From contig ML680053.1 of NCBI GenBank assembly GCA_007922225.1, positions 1,339,434 to 1,403,433 on the forward strand: a DNA stretch of 64,000 nucleotides, read 5' to 3'. Origin of the DNA: Emydura subglobosa (taxonomy: Eukaryota > Chordata > Testudines > Chelidae). Shown one piece after another: positions 9,801 to 21,264 of this stretch (positions are counted from its first letter, which is position 1; each line of letters opens with the position of its first letter). The notes beneath the pieces are model-generated. The model searched no databases. It saw only the letters and a list, made by a program, of their open reading frames with translations, and had not been told where the DNA came from. Made by a program: the position numbers and the translations under genes.

Positions 9801-10423
9801 GAGGGCTTAGATGCAGCTACAGTAAAATATATATTTAAAAAAAATCAGAATCTTAGTACCTTTTGATCTTGTTTTCTTTCAGGTAATTTCCAGCAGCCTT
9901 AATGTCTCAAGTTAATACTTAATTGCTATTTCTGGGTCAGATTGTCAGCTAAAGGGGCACAAACCACCCATGTCAAAGTAGTTTTCAAATAAAGTTGCTT
10001 GTGTGCTTGAAAACTGTAGAAAATATTCAGCCGTCTTGTCCTCTTCATTTTTGTCTTGCATGTATGCTCCTCCTTTCATTCTTGTTATACATCACCAGTT
10101 CCCTATTTGAGCAGGCAGGGAGAATTGTATGCCAGTGGCTGGTAGTTGAAGTATTACTCTTGCTGATTGCATTGCATGTGTTTGTACTGTGAGCTTTATT
10201 AGGAAGGAAATCTGGAGGGCATCGGTATAGGGACATCAAATGCAAAGCAACAAATCACTTGCTTTGGTATGTCATAGGGGTGGGAAGAGAATGTATGTCT
10301 TTTACCTTTTCCCCAGGCTGTGGATGCTGCTCCGCTGGATGACCAGAAAAATCAACCATGTTAATCTAATCTGTCTTCTAAAGCACTTTATCACCATGGT
10401 ATCTGTGTTGTGCAACAGTTAAG
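6834..10423. other. Intronic DNA without supported feature
   Basis: After the CpG island fades, the DNA is AT-rich and mostly unique-looking. A stretch on the minus strand, 9660-9320, keeps coding-like reading in two successive frames (63 codons at 9662-9471, then a Ser/Pro/Gln-rich stretch to about 9355), which may be an old transposon or processed-gene remnant. I could not identify it. Other open frames here are short and unremarkable. Confidence 0.45.
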
Positions 10424-10990
10424 GCCTTGTCTTCACTAGGGAATTTATTTAGCTGTGTTTTGAAAATTATTTAACAGTTGGGTTAGCTGATACGACGCCG
10501 GTCAGTGTAGAGCAGGCCAAGTCATGGTGTTCGTGTCAGCTAGCCGAGGGACCAGGAGCTTGCTTGTGACTACCTGACACAATGCTGATCACAGCTTGCA
10601 CACTAGCAACTGAGGACAGCATCCCATGTGACTTGATTCTTTAAATATGATTAAACTTCCAAAAAAGACAAGTCCGGAGAAGCATTGAGCTTGCCCACCA
10701 AGGATTAAAATCTTGTCTCCTTCTCTCTCATAAACACTTAGGTCAACCTAGCTACATTGCTCAGGGGAGTGAAAAAGATATAGTTAAGCTGCACTAAACT
10801 CCAATGTAGACACTGCTAGGCTGATGGAAGAATTCTTCCATTGAGTTAGCTACTTACTGCCTCTCGGGGGGAGGGGTGTGTAAACACGGTCATGGAAAAA
10901 AGCTTTCTGTTGCTGTAGCAAGAGTCTATGCTACCATGGTGTAGTGTGCCACTTTAGTGCTTGTAGAGTAGATGTATCCTAAGTATTGTG
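10424..10990. mobile_element. hAT-like MITE sequence, composite
   Basis: The left end AAGGCCTTGTCTTCACTAGG resembles the terminal repeat of the window's hAT-like MITEs. A second unit starts near 10740 with TCAACCTAGCTACATTGCTC, then AGTGTAGACACT-like bases, AATTCTTCCATTGAGTTAGC and GGTGTAGTGTGCCAC. The two parts probably represent two insertions of related elements. Exact ends and target duplications were not found. Confidence 0.55.
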
Positions 10991-11284
10991 AGGCACTCTG
11001 ATACTACAGTAACAGAGGCCATATGAGAATATATATCATCTGGTGGGGGAAGGCTTCATTAGAGTGGCTGATCTTGTGTTTGGATCCAAAGAAGTTGAAG
11101 TACTGGCTGCATTTATGCAAATGTTATCTACAAAATACATAGAGCTTAAATGGATTTCCCTGCCCCTAAAGATGAACTGAATTGTTCTAAAAAATAACTG
11201 TTCAAGAGTTCACCAGTTAGCTTTTGTTCAGAGCACGATGTAGCTATTAAGTAGCTAATCTTTGCAGCAGTGTTCTGAGGATGT

Positions 11285-11430
11285 GGGTAGATAATATCCC
11301 CATTTTACGGTTACAGAAACGAAAGCAAAGGTGAAGTACCTAGTCTGAGCCAACTCGGCTAATGACAGAGCCAGGATTAGAATTTAGGACCCCATGGCTA
11401 CTAATTCCACGCTGTCTTCCAGACCACGGT
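11285..11430 (-). mobile_element. MIR/CORE-SINE relic, antisense
   Basis: AATATCCCCATTTTACGG, then AGCCAACTCGGCTAATGACA, GAGCCAGGATTAGAATTTAG and CTGTCTTCCAGACCACGGTG match the reverse complement of the MIR core and tRNA-like head in order. MIR elements are ancient tRNA-derived SINEs found across amniotes. The copy is heavily diverged. Confidence 0.7.
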
Positions 11431-13059
11431 GACTATTAATGCCTTAAAGAAGATAGGTAAGGTTACATTTTAAAACTAGAATAAATAATTAATTCCCTTC
11501 TCAGTTGCCTGCTAAAACCTGGGTTTGCAGTTCTTCGTCAGTTATAAAAACTCAACTTACAAACACCTCAGTTGGCATAAGGAATTTTATCCCCATACGT
11601 GATGCAGGTGCTGTGATGTCTGCTACTGCAGGAGAATTGCAGTGTTTTGAGGACCTGAAATACGGTCCAAACGGGGTAAATGGCCTTTCTGCTCACCTTC
11701 AACATGTGACTGTGTCCTTGTATAACCTTGCAACATCTGAAATTCTCTTGTGGTCTGTAGATCCCTAACTTTCAGGAGAAGTTAGCTAGTAACAGCTGCT
11801 TCTGTGCTGGGAATATCCTCTCCCAAAGAGAAGATTAAAGTCGCTGAAAACATCTTTCCTGGTATGAATAAGTCTAGTGAAATTCCAAGTAAATAGCTGG
11901 ATTCATTTTATCATTTGAGCACGACTGACTTTCTTGAGCCCGCTGCAGACCTATTTATGTGCACAAGCTGAATCGGAGATCACTCTTCCTAAGTAATTCT
12001 TGCTGGCTCAGTGAAATGCTTCTTAACTTATAAACTACCAGGGAAAACTATTTGATTGCGGCTCTGACCCAGCTCTTCATGGTAGTGGCCCATGTTTAAC
12101 TTACACTAATTCTTAGAACACACTATTTCTGGCTTTGTGGCTCCTTGAGGGAAGTGTAAAGTGTATGATCTCTGTTTTGTTTTGCATACCAATCTGAATT
12201 CTGCTTCCCTGCTAGCCCACTCTAAATGCTGACAAATCACTGCTGTTGCCAGAAGTCCAGCATGGGCTGCCACATCAGTTAAATCTTTTCAAAGCTTATT
12301 TCTTAGCCCTCCAGAATGCCCAGCCTTAGGTTACGCTCCTATCAATTAGCCTTGGGAAAGTTCCCCCCCACCCCCTCGAAACAAGTAGTTGCACAAAGGA
12401 AGTTGAAGATCAAACTGTAATTCAATACTTATTTTGGAATTTTATTTTTTTATAGCCTTTTCACAAAGACAGAGATGCAATTCTTAACATACCAACTGCC
12501 AGTAGAAACCAGCTCCAACTAAAACTAATTCTTGCCCCAAAGACCCTCTCCTTCCCCTACTTCACTCTACTGCCATAGCAACTGTTACAACTTAACACCT
12601 GCTAGTTACATATACAGCCCTCCCCAAATCATGTCCCTAAATTGCTACTGCCAGAACTGCTGCTCAACACCATCCTGCTGGAATAGGTCAGATTTTAAAA
12701 ATAGTCAAACCATAAAACAAAGTTGGGACCAAGCAAAACTTTCCAAGTTCAGCATCTCTTGTACACCCAAGGGGAGGGAATCTCAGGTGGGGATTCTGCT
12801 TCTGCCCCAGAGAGCTAACTCAGCAACCCACAGCAAGAACATTTCAGTCGATCTCAACTGCCAAATGGGGGTTAGGCTAAGGTGTGTGTCCCTGACCACT
12901 GAGGGCAACAGAGATGACCAGCAACATGCAGTGCACCTGTAACTGACTAGCAGGCAATTGCAGAGCTCTGAGCACTGATGTTCCATGCTCGTGGCAGTCA
13001 CTTGTCACAGCACAAAGTCTCAGGATATGCATACAATGACAGCAGCAAATTCGCAGCCA
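11431..13059. other. Intronic DNA without supported feature
   Basis: No gene or confident repeat is seen. An 87-codon open frame at 11505-11768 and a 136-codon one at 12532-12942 have no recognisable domain and low-complexity composition; they fit chance. Confidence 0.45.
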
Positions 13060-13295
13060 TGAGATCAATTTATCCTGATCGACTGAGCGGAAGTGAAGAC
13101 TCGCTCAATTGATCCGGAAGTCGATATAGTAAAACCACCTCCCCCAAAAGTGTAACACTGCGTCGATGGGTACGCATTTCCTTTCGGTGCAGCGTAGTAG
13201 AGACAGTGCGCAGAAGAGGATTTAGGAAGTCGACATCTTGCGTAACTCCCATCAACTGCCGCCGAATTTCCCTGTAAGTATAGACCAGGCCTTAG
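13060..13295 (-). mobile_element. hAT-like MITE, antisense
   Basis: A short element contains unusually CG-rich islands for its surroundings (GATCGACTGAGCGG, GCGTCGATGGGTACGC, AAGTCGACATC) and ends GTATAGACCAGGCCTTA, which is the reverse complement of the GGCCTTGTCTACAC-type terminus seen at the left end of other copies. The order of motifs is reversed relative to plus-strand copies. Confidence 0.6.
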
Positions 13296-15024
13296 ATGTC
13301 CTTCAAGAGATAGCTGTTGTTAGAGTGCTTGACAGCCTCTCCTGGAAGTAACATAGAAATGGATGACGATTACAAGGTTTCATAGAGGGACAGTTGCAGC
13401 TTCCTGGCCAGGTTTGAATCAAAGGGCACTAAAGGCCAAAACAGTGGACAAAGCATAAACTCGCAAGTGACCTTGTAAATAACATGTAGTTAGTAGATTG
13501 GGAAAAGGAAAAAAAGGAGCAATATGTGATAAGCTTGCAGCTGTGCCTGTGCTCAGTACCATACTTCGCAGCTCGTGGACTGTTCGTCTGTATAGGGATT
13601 GGTTACAAAAATCAGTAGAGCAGTCATAAAGTGCATGATACACTTACTACTGTGAATTGATGATTATGTACATTGGATGCATGGTATGCCCCCCCCCCCC
13701 AGCCCACAAACTTCAGTCTGATCAACTCAAGTGTAGTTTGACTGTATGCCGATAAAGAAACCTTAGTGACGAGTCTGGGGTTGAATTGATTTCTTGAATT
13801 CCAGAGAACTGGATTAAGTGTTTTTCCCAGAACTGGTTGAGGTGTTCTAGATAAACGAAGTGGAAAAGAGCTCAGAGGGAATCCCAACACATGCCAGATT
13901 AGCCAAGCAGGCCAATATCCTATCTTAATCAGTGAGGCAGAATCATCTGCTTCAGAGGTATGTGCAAGAAACTGTGCAGTAGGAAGTGATGGAATAACCT
14001 ACCTCACAAATAAAACTTCTTCCTAATCTTTCTTCATTTAGAGGTTGGTTTCTATCCTGAAACATGTGGCATCAGGTCCTTTCCAACCTTTAAAGTCTTG
14101 CTGTTTTAACTTTGGACATTATTGCCAATGTCCAGTCACTTTTGAGCCCTACTGTTCCTCTTTAGCAATGTATTTTGTGGGAATGAATTCCACAGTTAAC
14201 TGACCGAACCACTGTATCAAAAGATAGGGGAACTCACTCAGTAGTTATAGATGTCACCTTAGCCCATTCCTCTAAATGTTTCCCCTTGTCAGCAAGCACA
14301 ACTTGCATCCGATTAGGTTTGAGTTGTAGCCAATTTACTTTCTTACAGTTCTTGATCTCTCTCAAACACTAGTGGAAGCTGTAGAGTCTGGATTAGATGA
14401 AAAGGAGATGAATCCTCCCCAGGGAATAACTTCACTGGCAAAGCTATGAGCACAGGGAAAGCAGTCAGTAGCAGAATAAAATTGATGTGATCCGTACCAG
14501 TTTCACTGCTGCCATCAAGGTTCTGGATAGCTGCTGTGGAAACTGACAACTCTGACAGTTTTCATATCTGTAGGTTGAGAAAGCTCTGGGCAGCAGAGGC
14601 AGTGGAACAGTATGCAGTCATGGGAAGACAGTGCTGCCTTAGTCCACTCTTGGAAGACTTCGTGGCTCAAAGGGCCAGGTACTTAACTTCTTTTTTTGAA
14701 GGTGTTACATTCTGTAGAAATTGGTGGTATTGGTTCCTTAACCACCCCACCCTCAAAAAAAAAAGTAGCTGGGAGAAAATCTTTACTTGCCAGTAGGGAT
14801 TTTGGAGCCCTAGTGGAATGGATATTTAGCAAAGAAGTCTGAAATAGATGCATGACTGAATCATCCTGGGGATGTCTGGGTTGGAGGGGGGAATGGAGAG
14901 AACAGAATTCATTGTAAATGTGAAAAGCAAAAGCATACCGCGCACAAAGAGCGAATCTTAGTGAGAGCAGCAGGAGCTCTGAACCGGGTAGAGGGCATTA
15001 GAAATGCAGGTAACTGGAGAATGC
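13296..15024. other. Intronic DNA without supported feature
   Basis: Contains a 12-base C run at 13689-13700. No gene or confident repeat is recognised. Open frames at 13419-13890 and 14343-14796 are short and overlap on both strands. Confidence 0.45.
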
Positions 15025-15037
15025 TTTCTATTACAGA

Positions 15038-15208
15038 AAAAACCAGAGTCCTGTAGCACCTTGAAGACTAACAAATTTCTGCGGGCATAAGCTTTCTTGG
15101 GCTGCAACCCACTTTGTCAGATGCATTGAAATTTGTTAATCTTTAAGGTGCTACAGGACTCTCGTTGTTTTTCTGTTTACAGACTACCATGGCTACCCCT
15201 CTGGAACT
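15038..15208. mobile_element. Family A SINE-like retroposon with internal inverted arms, 13-bp TSD
   Basis: Exact 13-bp direct repeats TTTCTATTACAGA at 15025-15037 and 15209-15221 bracket the insertion. Inside, the forward arm 15045-15078 (AGAGTCCTGTAGCACCTTGA, then AGACTAACAAATTT) is matched by its reverse complement at 15129-15162 (AAATTTGTTAATCTTTAAGG, then TGCTACAGGACTCT). Between them lies GGCATAAGCTTTC...TCAGATGCATTG. The right end AGACTACCATGGCTACCCCT matches the right end of the copy at 1735-1836. The target duplication points to LINE-type retroposition. The paired arms could fold into a 34-bp hairpin. Confidence 0.75.
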
Positions 15209-15221
15209 TTTCTATTACAGA

Positions 15222-16639
15222 GGCAACTGAATTGCCCAGTAACTTAGTCCATTGTGCACAGTTAGTACTGAGTTGATGAACAGGGCTGGTCAATTTTTGT
15301 TTGTGTTTAGCAGCATGATCTGGTGGTGTGCCTGCAGCATCTAGTCCACAGCAGATTCTAATTCCTCGTTGTAATAAACAGCAGCAGACAAGTCCCCCAT
15401 GCTGGAGGTTTGATGACTTCTTTTGGTCCCTCCTGAGAGCTCCTGTCACTGACTTGTTCTTCTGGCTTCACATTAGTGAGTTTGCAGCAGCAGCTCCTAA
15501 ATAAAATGTGTCCACAGCTCACTCAAAATGGCTGAAACTCAAACTAAAGAAAACGCTTCCTGCTGCAGAACTGCTCTGGCGACTTCTAGGATAGCTTTAG
15601 CTAAGCAGTGCCTGCTGCTACAGCAGGATGTCCTAGTGCATCTGCGGCCACCTCAGGCAGGCTGTGTGGCAAAAGAGGGCTCCAGTTAAAAAGGCTGAAC
15701 AGACTCTCAGCCCTAAGTGATAAGTTTGGCGTAGATGCAGAGCCTCAGGCATACCCAGAGCTTTCACCTCTGATCTATTGAATGCCTTGCATAGAGCTTT
15801 CTTACAGTGGGCTCTTTTCAGCTGCTCTCATTTCCAGAGCCACCTGTCAACTCCTGTTCCCACAGCCCTCCATCCAAGAACCTCAGCTTTCAGAGCTGGG
15901 TCTGGCAATCAGTACTTCCTGTACCTGCCTTCTCCCCTAGCTTCACCATTACTCTTAAAACTGTCTCAGCTTCCTTTAATGTAAGTCCCATCCAAATTTT
16001 GCCTCTTCTGCCAGACAGCCACCTCTAGTGCCTTTCACTTCAGATGGCAATTATTGCTCCATCCTGGCTTCCCCTTATTTTAGCTACCATGTAAATCCCA
16101 TGCGACCTAGAGGAGAATGGCTGTTTGTTTTTGTTTTTGTGTTTTAGTGAGCATGAGGTAGAACATAAGGCTTGTTTCCTACCAGGTTCTGCCTCCTTTC
16201 TCGATTGGTGGATGATCTAATCTATCTCCAGATTTGAGAGAGGACTTCTGAGCCCCAGGAGCACTGAGGCAAATGTAAAGTAGCAGACCAGTCCACTCAA
16301 CTAAATGAAAAGTTCTAAGACTTTATCCAGAAAAGAACTCAGCATGTTAAGAATATATTGTAAGGAAATGATGGGTATTTGTGTTGTGGTTGTCTAGATA
16401 CCCCAGCCACGCACTGGGACTCTTTTGTACTAGTCACAGCACAAACACATAATAAAAAGGCAACCCCTACCCCAGGAACTTGCAATTTAAATAAATATCT
16501 AGAGAAAGATATTCCTGGTCTACTTTGCTGTGTATTCCCTAATTTAATCCCTTTGGGAGAATCTTATCTGTAATCTTGCTCTGAAAAGGGGTTATTTGAG
16601 GATTCTCTTCCGTGGTACTAGGTCAAAATTAGTCCTTTA
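15222..16639. other. Intronic DNA without supported feature
   Basis: No gene or confident repeat is seen. Pyrimidine-rich stretches near 15790-16030 produce overlapping open frames without any domain. Confidence 0.45.
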
Positions 16640-16647
16640 CCTTAGAG

Positions 16648-17622
16648 CAGTGTTTCTCAACCTTTTAAGTAGCAAATACCCCCTAACTTTTGAAAATTTT
16701 AATAAGTATCCCTACATTCAATTTTCCATGGGATTTTATATTTACAGACTAATGTGAGCCATATGTTGGAAGAAGTGCTGAGTATATAAGGCCATGATAT
16801 GACATGTCAGATCTAGTGTGGGTAGAGTTACCGCCTTTACATCAGGGGTGCGCAACTCAAGTGTGTACCTGGGCTAGAGGTGATGTTGGCCAAAGCTAGG
16901 AGGCTTTGAGCCGCATACCAATGCTGGGGAATATAAAGCGCCATTCCAAATTTTTTGCCATAGATTTGAGAGGAGAAAGGGGTGAGAGAGACAGACAGGA
17001 AAAGAGGGTAACTGGTGAAATCTGGGTCTGTCATAGCTGTCAATTTCACTGCTCAGCTAGAGCAGCAGAATTGACAAGTTTTCTGGGCATTGGGCTTTGA
17101 GCCAGGGAGGGGGGCTGCCACCTGGGCAAGTTGCAGGTGGCTGCCTCCTGGCTGCCAGCCCAGGGAGTGGGTGACTGCCACCCAATCCGAGCTGGGGCAG
17201 TGGAGGCTTCTGCGCCGGCTGGGACTCAAGGATGTGGGCAGGCGGCTGCTGCCTGTCTTCAAGCCAGGGTGCTGGAGGCTGCCCCTTAGCTCAGAGCCAG
17301 GGCGTGGGTGGCTGCCACCCATCTTCGAGCCCAGCTCATGAGACGCAGGAGGCTGCTGCCGGGCTCCCACCTGGGAGCTGTGACCGTGCGGGAAGCGAGG
17401 GGCTGCCACATGCCTTCTCCAAAAGCCAGCGGCTGCCACCCGCCGCCACCCGCCTCCCAGCTGGGAACTGCGACTGGGCGGGAAGCGGGGGGCTGCCATG
17501 CACCTTCCCCAAAAGCTGGCAGATGCCACCCACCTCCCCTTCACTCTGTTTTTCCCCGGGTACCCCCTGCCTGTGTCTTGCGTACCCCCAAGGGTACGCA
17601 CACCACAGGTTGAGAAACTATG
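16648..17622. mobile_element. Nonautonomous hAT element with exact 8-bp TSD
   Basis: The 975-bp insertion starts CAGTGTTTCTCAACC and ends GGTTGAGAAACTATG; the ends are inverted repeats matching at 13 of 15 positions. Exact 8-bp direct repeats CCTTAGAG flank it at 16640-16647 and 17623-17630. An 8-bp target duplication together with CAGTG-type ends is diagnostic of the hAT superfamily. No transposase is encoded. The right part, 17090-17535, is a GC-rich minisatellite-like region in which GGCTGCCAC/GGCTGC units recur and which creates long spurious open frames on both strands (for example 17053-17601 minus). A second hAT-like start (CAGGGGTGCGCAACTCAAG at 16842) suggests an element nested inside. 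Confidence 0.85.
17090..17535. repeat. GC-rich minisatellite-like interior of the hAT element
   Basis: GGCTGCCACC, GGCTGCC and TGGGCGGGAAGCG-like units recur irregularly, for instance GGGAAGCGAGGGGCTGCCAC near 17389 and GGGAAGCGGGGGGCTGCCAT near 17480. The block is far more GC-rich than the DNA around it, and it ends just before the terminal GGGTACGC segment of the element. Confidence 0.65.
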
Positions 17623-17630
17623 CCTTAGAG

Positions 17631-18264
17631 GGACATTGGTTCCTGAAAGGCTGTGTTAATAAAGTGGGTGGGGTAGCTTTTTTTAAACAAACAGTAAAAA
17701 CCTACAACCTCTGACTGTGGCTATTGTAATTGAGTCTTTCTGCAGACAGGGCCATGTGAGAATGGGTCAGACATTCCAAATCAACTACTAGCCACATCTG
17801 TCTGATTCCTGGTTTGTGTGTTAGCTCACATCTTGCTGAGTTTCCAGCTGAGGTTCATGAGACAGCACATCAGCCCTTGAGGACATCGACTGACTGCACT
17901 TTGCCCCACATTTAGAATATTAGGTCTTTCATCAGAACGTAAGTTACTTGCACAACTTTTCCGGAGGAAGAGAGCGTGAGGAGAGGAAAGAATTAATTGA
18001 CTTCCTACTTGAGACATGCAGGGAAGTGCTTGTTTTGCTTTAGTTTTGCTTGCTTTGGTATATGTAGAATACTTCAGAGACTAACACCTGGCAAGTACTC
18101 ATTGGAAATACCTCTGATTTAGATAAGCTAGGCTGCTTTTGTTTGCTGTCTCCAGGCTCTCTGCTTTCAATGAAGAATTCTTTTTACATTTGAGAGCAGG
18201 GAGGGCAGGGGGATGTGGCTCTTTAGGTATCACCTGTTCTGCAAAAAAAGGGGGAAAAAAAGTT
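17631..18264. other. Intronic DNA without supported feature
   Basis: Ordinary AT-rich sequence; no gene, RNA or confident repeat recognised. Confidence 0.45.
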
Positions 18265-18465
18265 GTTTAATTTGGGTTAGCTAACCTGAGTTGTTTTTTG
18301 GGTTAGTGAAGACGTGGCACCTCGGGGGTTAAATGCTCAAGTTAAAGCCTATAGGGGAGCGTGGGGTTGAACTCGAGCACCTAACCTGAGTTTAAAAACC
18401 ATGTTCCTGTTTCTTCACTTTTTTTTTAATCTGGGGTTAGCTAACCTGTGTTAAGAACATATGGG
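18265..18465. mobile_element. MITE with GTTAGCTAACCTG repeats
   Basis: GGGTTAGCTAACCTGAGTTG at 18282 and GGGGTTAGCTAACCTGTGTT at 18431 lie near the two ends of a 200-bp segment, with TAACCTGAGTTTAAAAACC in between and TTAGTGAAGACGTGGC resembling the GTGTAGAC-type ends of the MITEs in this window. The GTTAGCTAAC core is itself a perfect palindrome. Exact termini were not resolved. Confidence 0.5.
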
Positions 18466-18984
18466 TTTTTTTGCAGTGGGGCAGGCAGCTTCTGTTTCTT
18501 TGGGCATAAGAGCTTTAACAGTACTTCCGTAGGGCTCTCCAGCCATAGATCTTAAAACACTTGTAGAGGGGGACAGGTTTTACAGATGGAGGAGGATTAA
18601 GGCACAGCAGCTGTGACTTGTGCAGTGAACAGGGTGCGGATCTGGTATAGACTTCGTCTCTTGACTCCCAGTGTTGTGTCCAATCCACAGGCTCACGGTG
18701 CCACTTAAAAGCAGTTCCTCCTGCCACATGGAATGAACACAGAAAAGATGTGCTTAATTGTCTGGTTTCTGGAGGCCTTTTTAGAAAGGAGTGAAAAATG
18801 ATTCTAGTTAATTGGAAGAACCAACAAATGTGTCCCTGCGGCTCCAGATTGGAATGGGAGGGCTTTAGCATTATTCCCCCTCTGAATGTATTGTCTAAGG
18901 GGAAGCACGTTTGCTCCAAGATATGCACCTCATCTAAGCTGGGATAGAGAGGTGCCATCCTTTGAACAACCTGCTGATTTAAGA

Positions 18985-19130
18985 AGAACTGCAGGATGGT
19001 CCAGGGGACTGGGAGTCAAGAGATTGGGTTTCATTCCCAGCCCTGGTACTTACCTGCTATGTGACCTTGGGTCAATTACTTAATCTCTCTCTGCCTCTGA
19101 TTCCCCTCCCAGCCTTTATCTCTTTAGAAT
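18985..19130 (+). mobile_element. MIR/CORE-SINE relic
   Basis: GGACTGGGAGTCAAGAGATT, GGTTTCATTCCCAGCCCTGG, GCTATGTGACCTTGGGTCAA and TTACTTAATCTCTCTCTGCC appear in the order of a MIR element: the tRNA-like head with a B-box-like GGGTTTCATTCCC, then the conserved core. It is followed to about 19215 by TGTAGGCTCTTCAGGACAGG and GGGACTGTCTCTGGC, a 3' segment common in reptilian copies. Confidence 0.75.
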
Positions 19131-19224
19131 GTAGGCTCTTCAGGACAGGGACTGTCTCTGGCTGTGTGGTGTGAACATGGGGCCCTGAGTTTAGGGTACC
19201 CAGGATGTCTATTAGAATATTACT

Positions 19225-19425
19225 AATGATAATACCTGCCTTGTATACAGTGCTTTTCATCCTGTAGATATCAAAGTGCTTTACGAAGGAGATCAGTAGC
19301 ACTGTCCACATTTTACAGATTGGGAAACTGGCACAGGGAGGGGAAGTGACTTGTGGAAGGTCACCCAGCAGCCAGTGGGAGGGCTGGGAATTGAACCCAA
19401 GTCTCCTGAGTCTCTGTCCAGTGCT
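19225..19425 (-). mobile_element. MIR/CORE-SINE-like relic, antisense
   Basis: CAAAGTGCTTTACGAAGGAG, CACATTTTACAGATTGGGAA, AAGTGACTTGTGGAAGGTCA and GGGAATTGAACCCAAGTCTC read as the reverse complement of a MIR-type SINE. It lies back-to-back with the sense copy at 18985-19130. The same family recurs antisense at 29440-29625. Confidence 0.75.
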
Positions 19426-20994
19426 GTGTTTAATAATAATAATAAAAAAGTCTAGTTTGTGCTGGTGTGGCCATAATTTCTTCAGAAATAAACCTGGAGG
19501 CAAGGCGCAAAAGATTCTGCGTGTGCTGAAAGTGCTTGGAAAACCGATTAGAGCGTAGAGCAGGGCAAGGTAGGTTTGCGTAGTCTAGGTTGTCTAACAA
19601 ACAGAGGCTTTACCTTTGATCTCTTATCGATGGGATTCCATTCTCAAGAGGCTCGCTATTACCAGGAGTATCCATTGAATCCGATACCTTCCAGCCCTTA
19701 GGAATGTGGGATTCCAGGAGGCTCTTGCTGAGGCCAAGAATCTCTAGACAGTTTGTAGGATCTAATGGAGAGAAATTGACAGGTCCGTGCTGTATGAACT
19801 AGGACAGCTTTTCCTACTTGCACGGTTATGAAGTCTAATAATACTCTGAGGGTAGCAACATCTGAGCGCAAAGGCATTGGATTTATAGGGAGAAGGTTTG
19901 TGCCAGCCATTAAATAGATCAGTAAAGGGGTCTGCGGAACCTGGATAACTGTGGGGTTTTTTTTTCTTTATTTAAAAAGACCCAAACAAACCCTAATTAA
20001 GCTTTACTTTTCTTTAGCTTCTCTTTCTAAAAAGGCTGCATTTTGGGGGTATTTAACAAGTGTTTGAGTCTGTATTTAGTTACGCTGGTGTAACATTAAC
20101 TCGTCTAATTGATTTTTCTGTGTTGCTGTGGAATTGCATCATCTAGGTTAAACATCACTGTGTCTCTTGCAATTCAGGCAGGATTGTGTGCAGCTGTGGC
20201 TATCTCTACAACAGTCCCAGAGTGCTCTTCACAGGTATCTGTCGACAGTTTGGCTCAGCGAATGCTGCCCAACTTCTTGTAGTGTTGCATGGTAAAATGC
20301 ACTGATAATGAATGAGCACTGAATGTACCTTCTGCACAATCTCTTCTTGCCTGTCACCTTCTGAAACCTCAGTCCAAATATGTCTTAAAACTGAGCTAAT
20401 GTTAGGATTATTCTGAATACCTCTCGTGTCTTTTCCCCCCTGCTCATGTCTCAATTGTCTGTGACTGAGGCAAGGGTTGGAGAGAGAAGAGCCACGAAGG
20501 TGGCTGAATTGGGAAACTCCGTTCCTTCTACAGAGGAAGGGTTAAGACCAAATGCTAGTCTTTCCAGAATTGGCTAGCAAGTGCTAGGTTGTAGGAATTG
20601 GATATTTATATGGATATCAAGAACATCCAGAGTGATCAAAGTTGATGACAAACATTTTGCCCAGTTAGGGCTCAGATAAGCACCAGCTCCATCTTTCAAG
20701 CAGGAGGAAAACTGCTGCTGGGCAAGAGAGAGGCTGTTGGATGCTCCTGGGGGTGGTTAACAATGACCAGCCATGCTGGGAGTGAATTTTACTTGCTGGA
20801 GACAGGAAAATGTTAGGAGGAATTTAACTTGTGCAGGGAAGGGAAAGAGAAGATTCCACACGGATTATAGAGCACGTATGAGCCCTGATGCCAAGTGAAT
20901 AGTCTACAGCACCTTGCAGAGTCCCTTGCTGCACCTTTCTGAGGTATCCTAATATTTCCCCAATTCTCACATGGAGTGGGAAATATTTAGAGAG
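19426..20994. other. Intronic DNA without supported feature
   Basis: No gene or confident repeat is recognised. Open frames are short and on both strands. Confidence 0.45.
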
Positions 20995-21085
20995 GTCAAG
21001 TGACTTGCACAGTGTTGCCCAAGAAGTCAGTGGCAAAGCCAGGTCCCCTGACTCTCATCTTGTGCTTTGTCTGCAAGACCATGGA
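20995..21085 (-). mobile_element. MIR relic, antisense fragment
   Basis: GTCAAGTGACTTGCACAGTG, GTCAGTGGCAAAGCCAGGTC and CCCTGACTCTCATCTTGTGC follow the antisense MIR core. The piece is short and diverged. Confidence 0.6.
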
Positions 21086-21264
21086 ACATGCGTTCAAGGT
21101 TTGTACAGAAAATACAAATAGGCTGAACGGATAGACGGCCGTGACTTACAGATTCCACTTGGAAACTGGCAAGGGAAATAATGATCAGATCCCTTGTTTA
21201 CATGAACGTGGAACGGCAAAGCTGTAGGTAAGGTTGCCTCAGAGAGTAATGTTAACAAGGAAAA

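Noticed and set aside
13689..13700. Poly(C) run as a structured element
   Set aside because: A 12-base homopolymer alone supports nothing beyond a simple repeat.
17053..17714. Overlapping open frames of 101-182 codons on both strands
   Set aside because: They lie in the GC-rich minisatellite inside a hAT element; codons simply translate GGCTGCC-type units.
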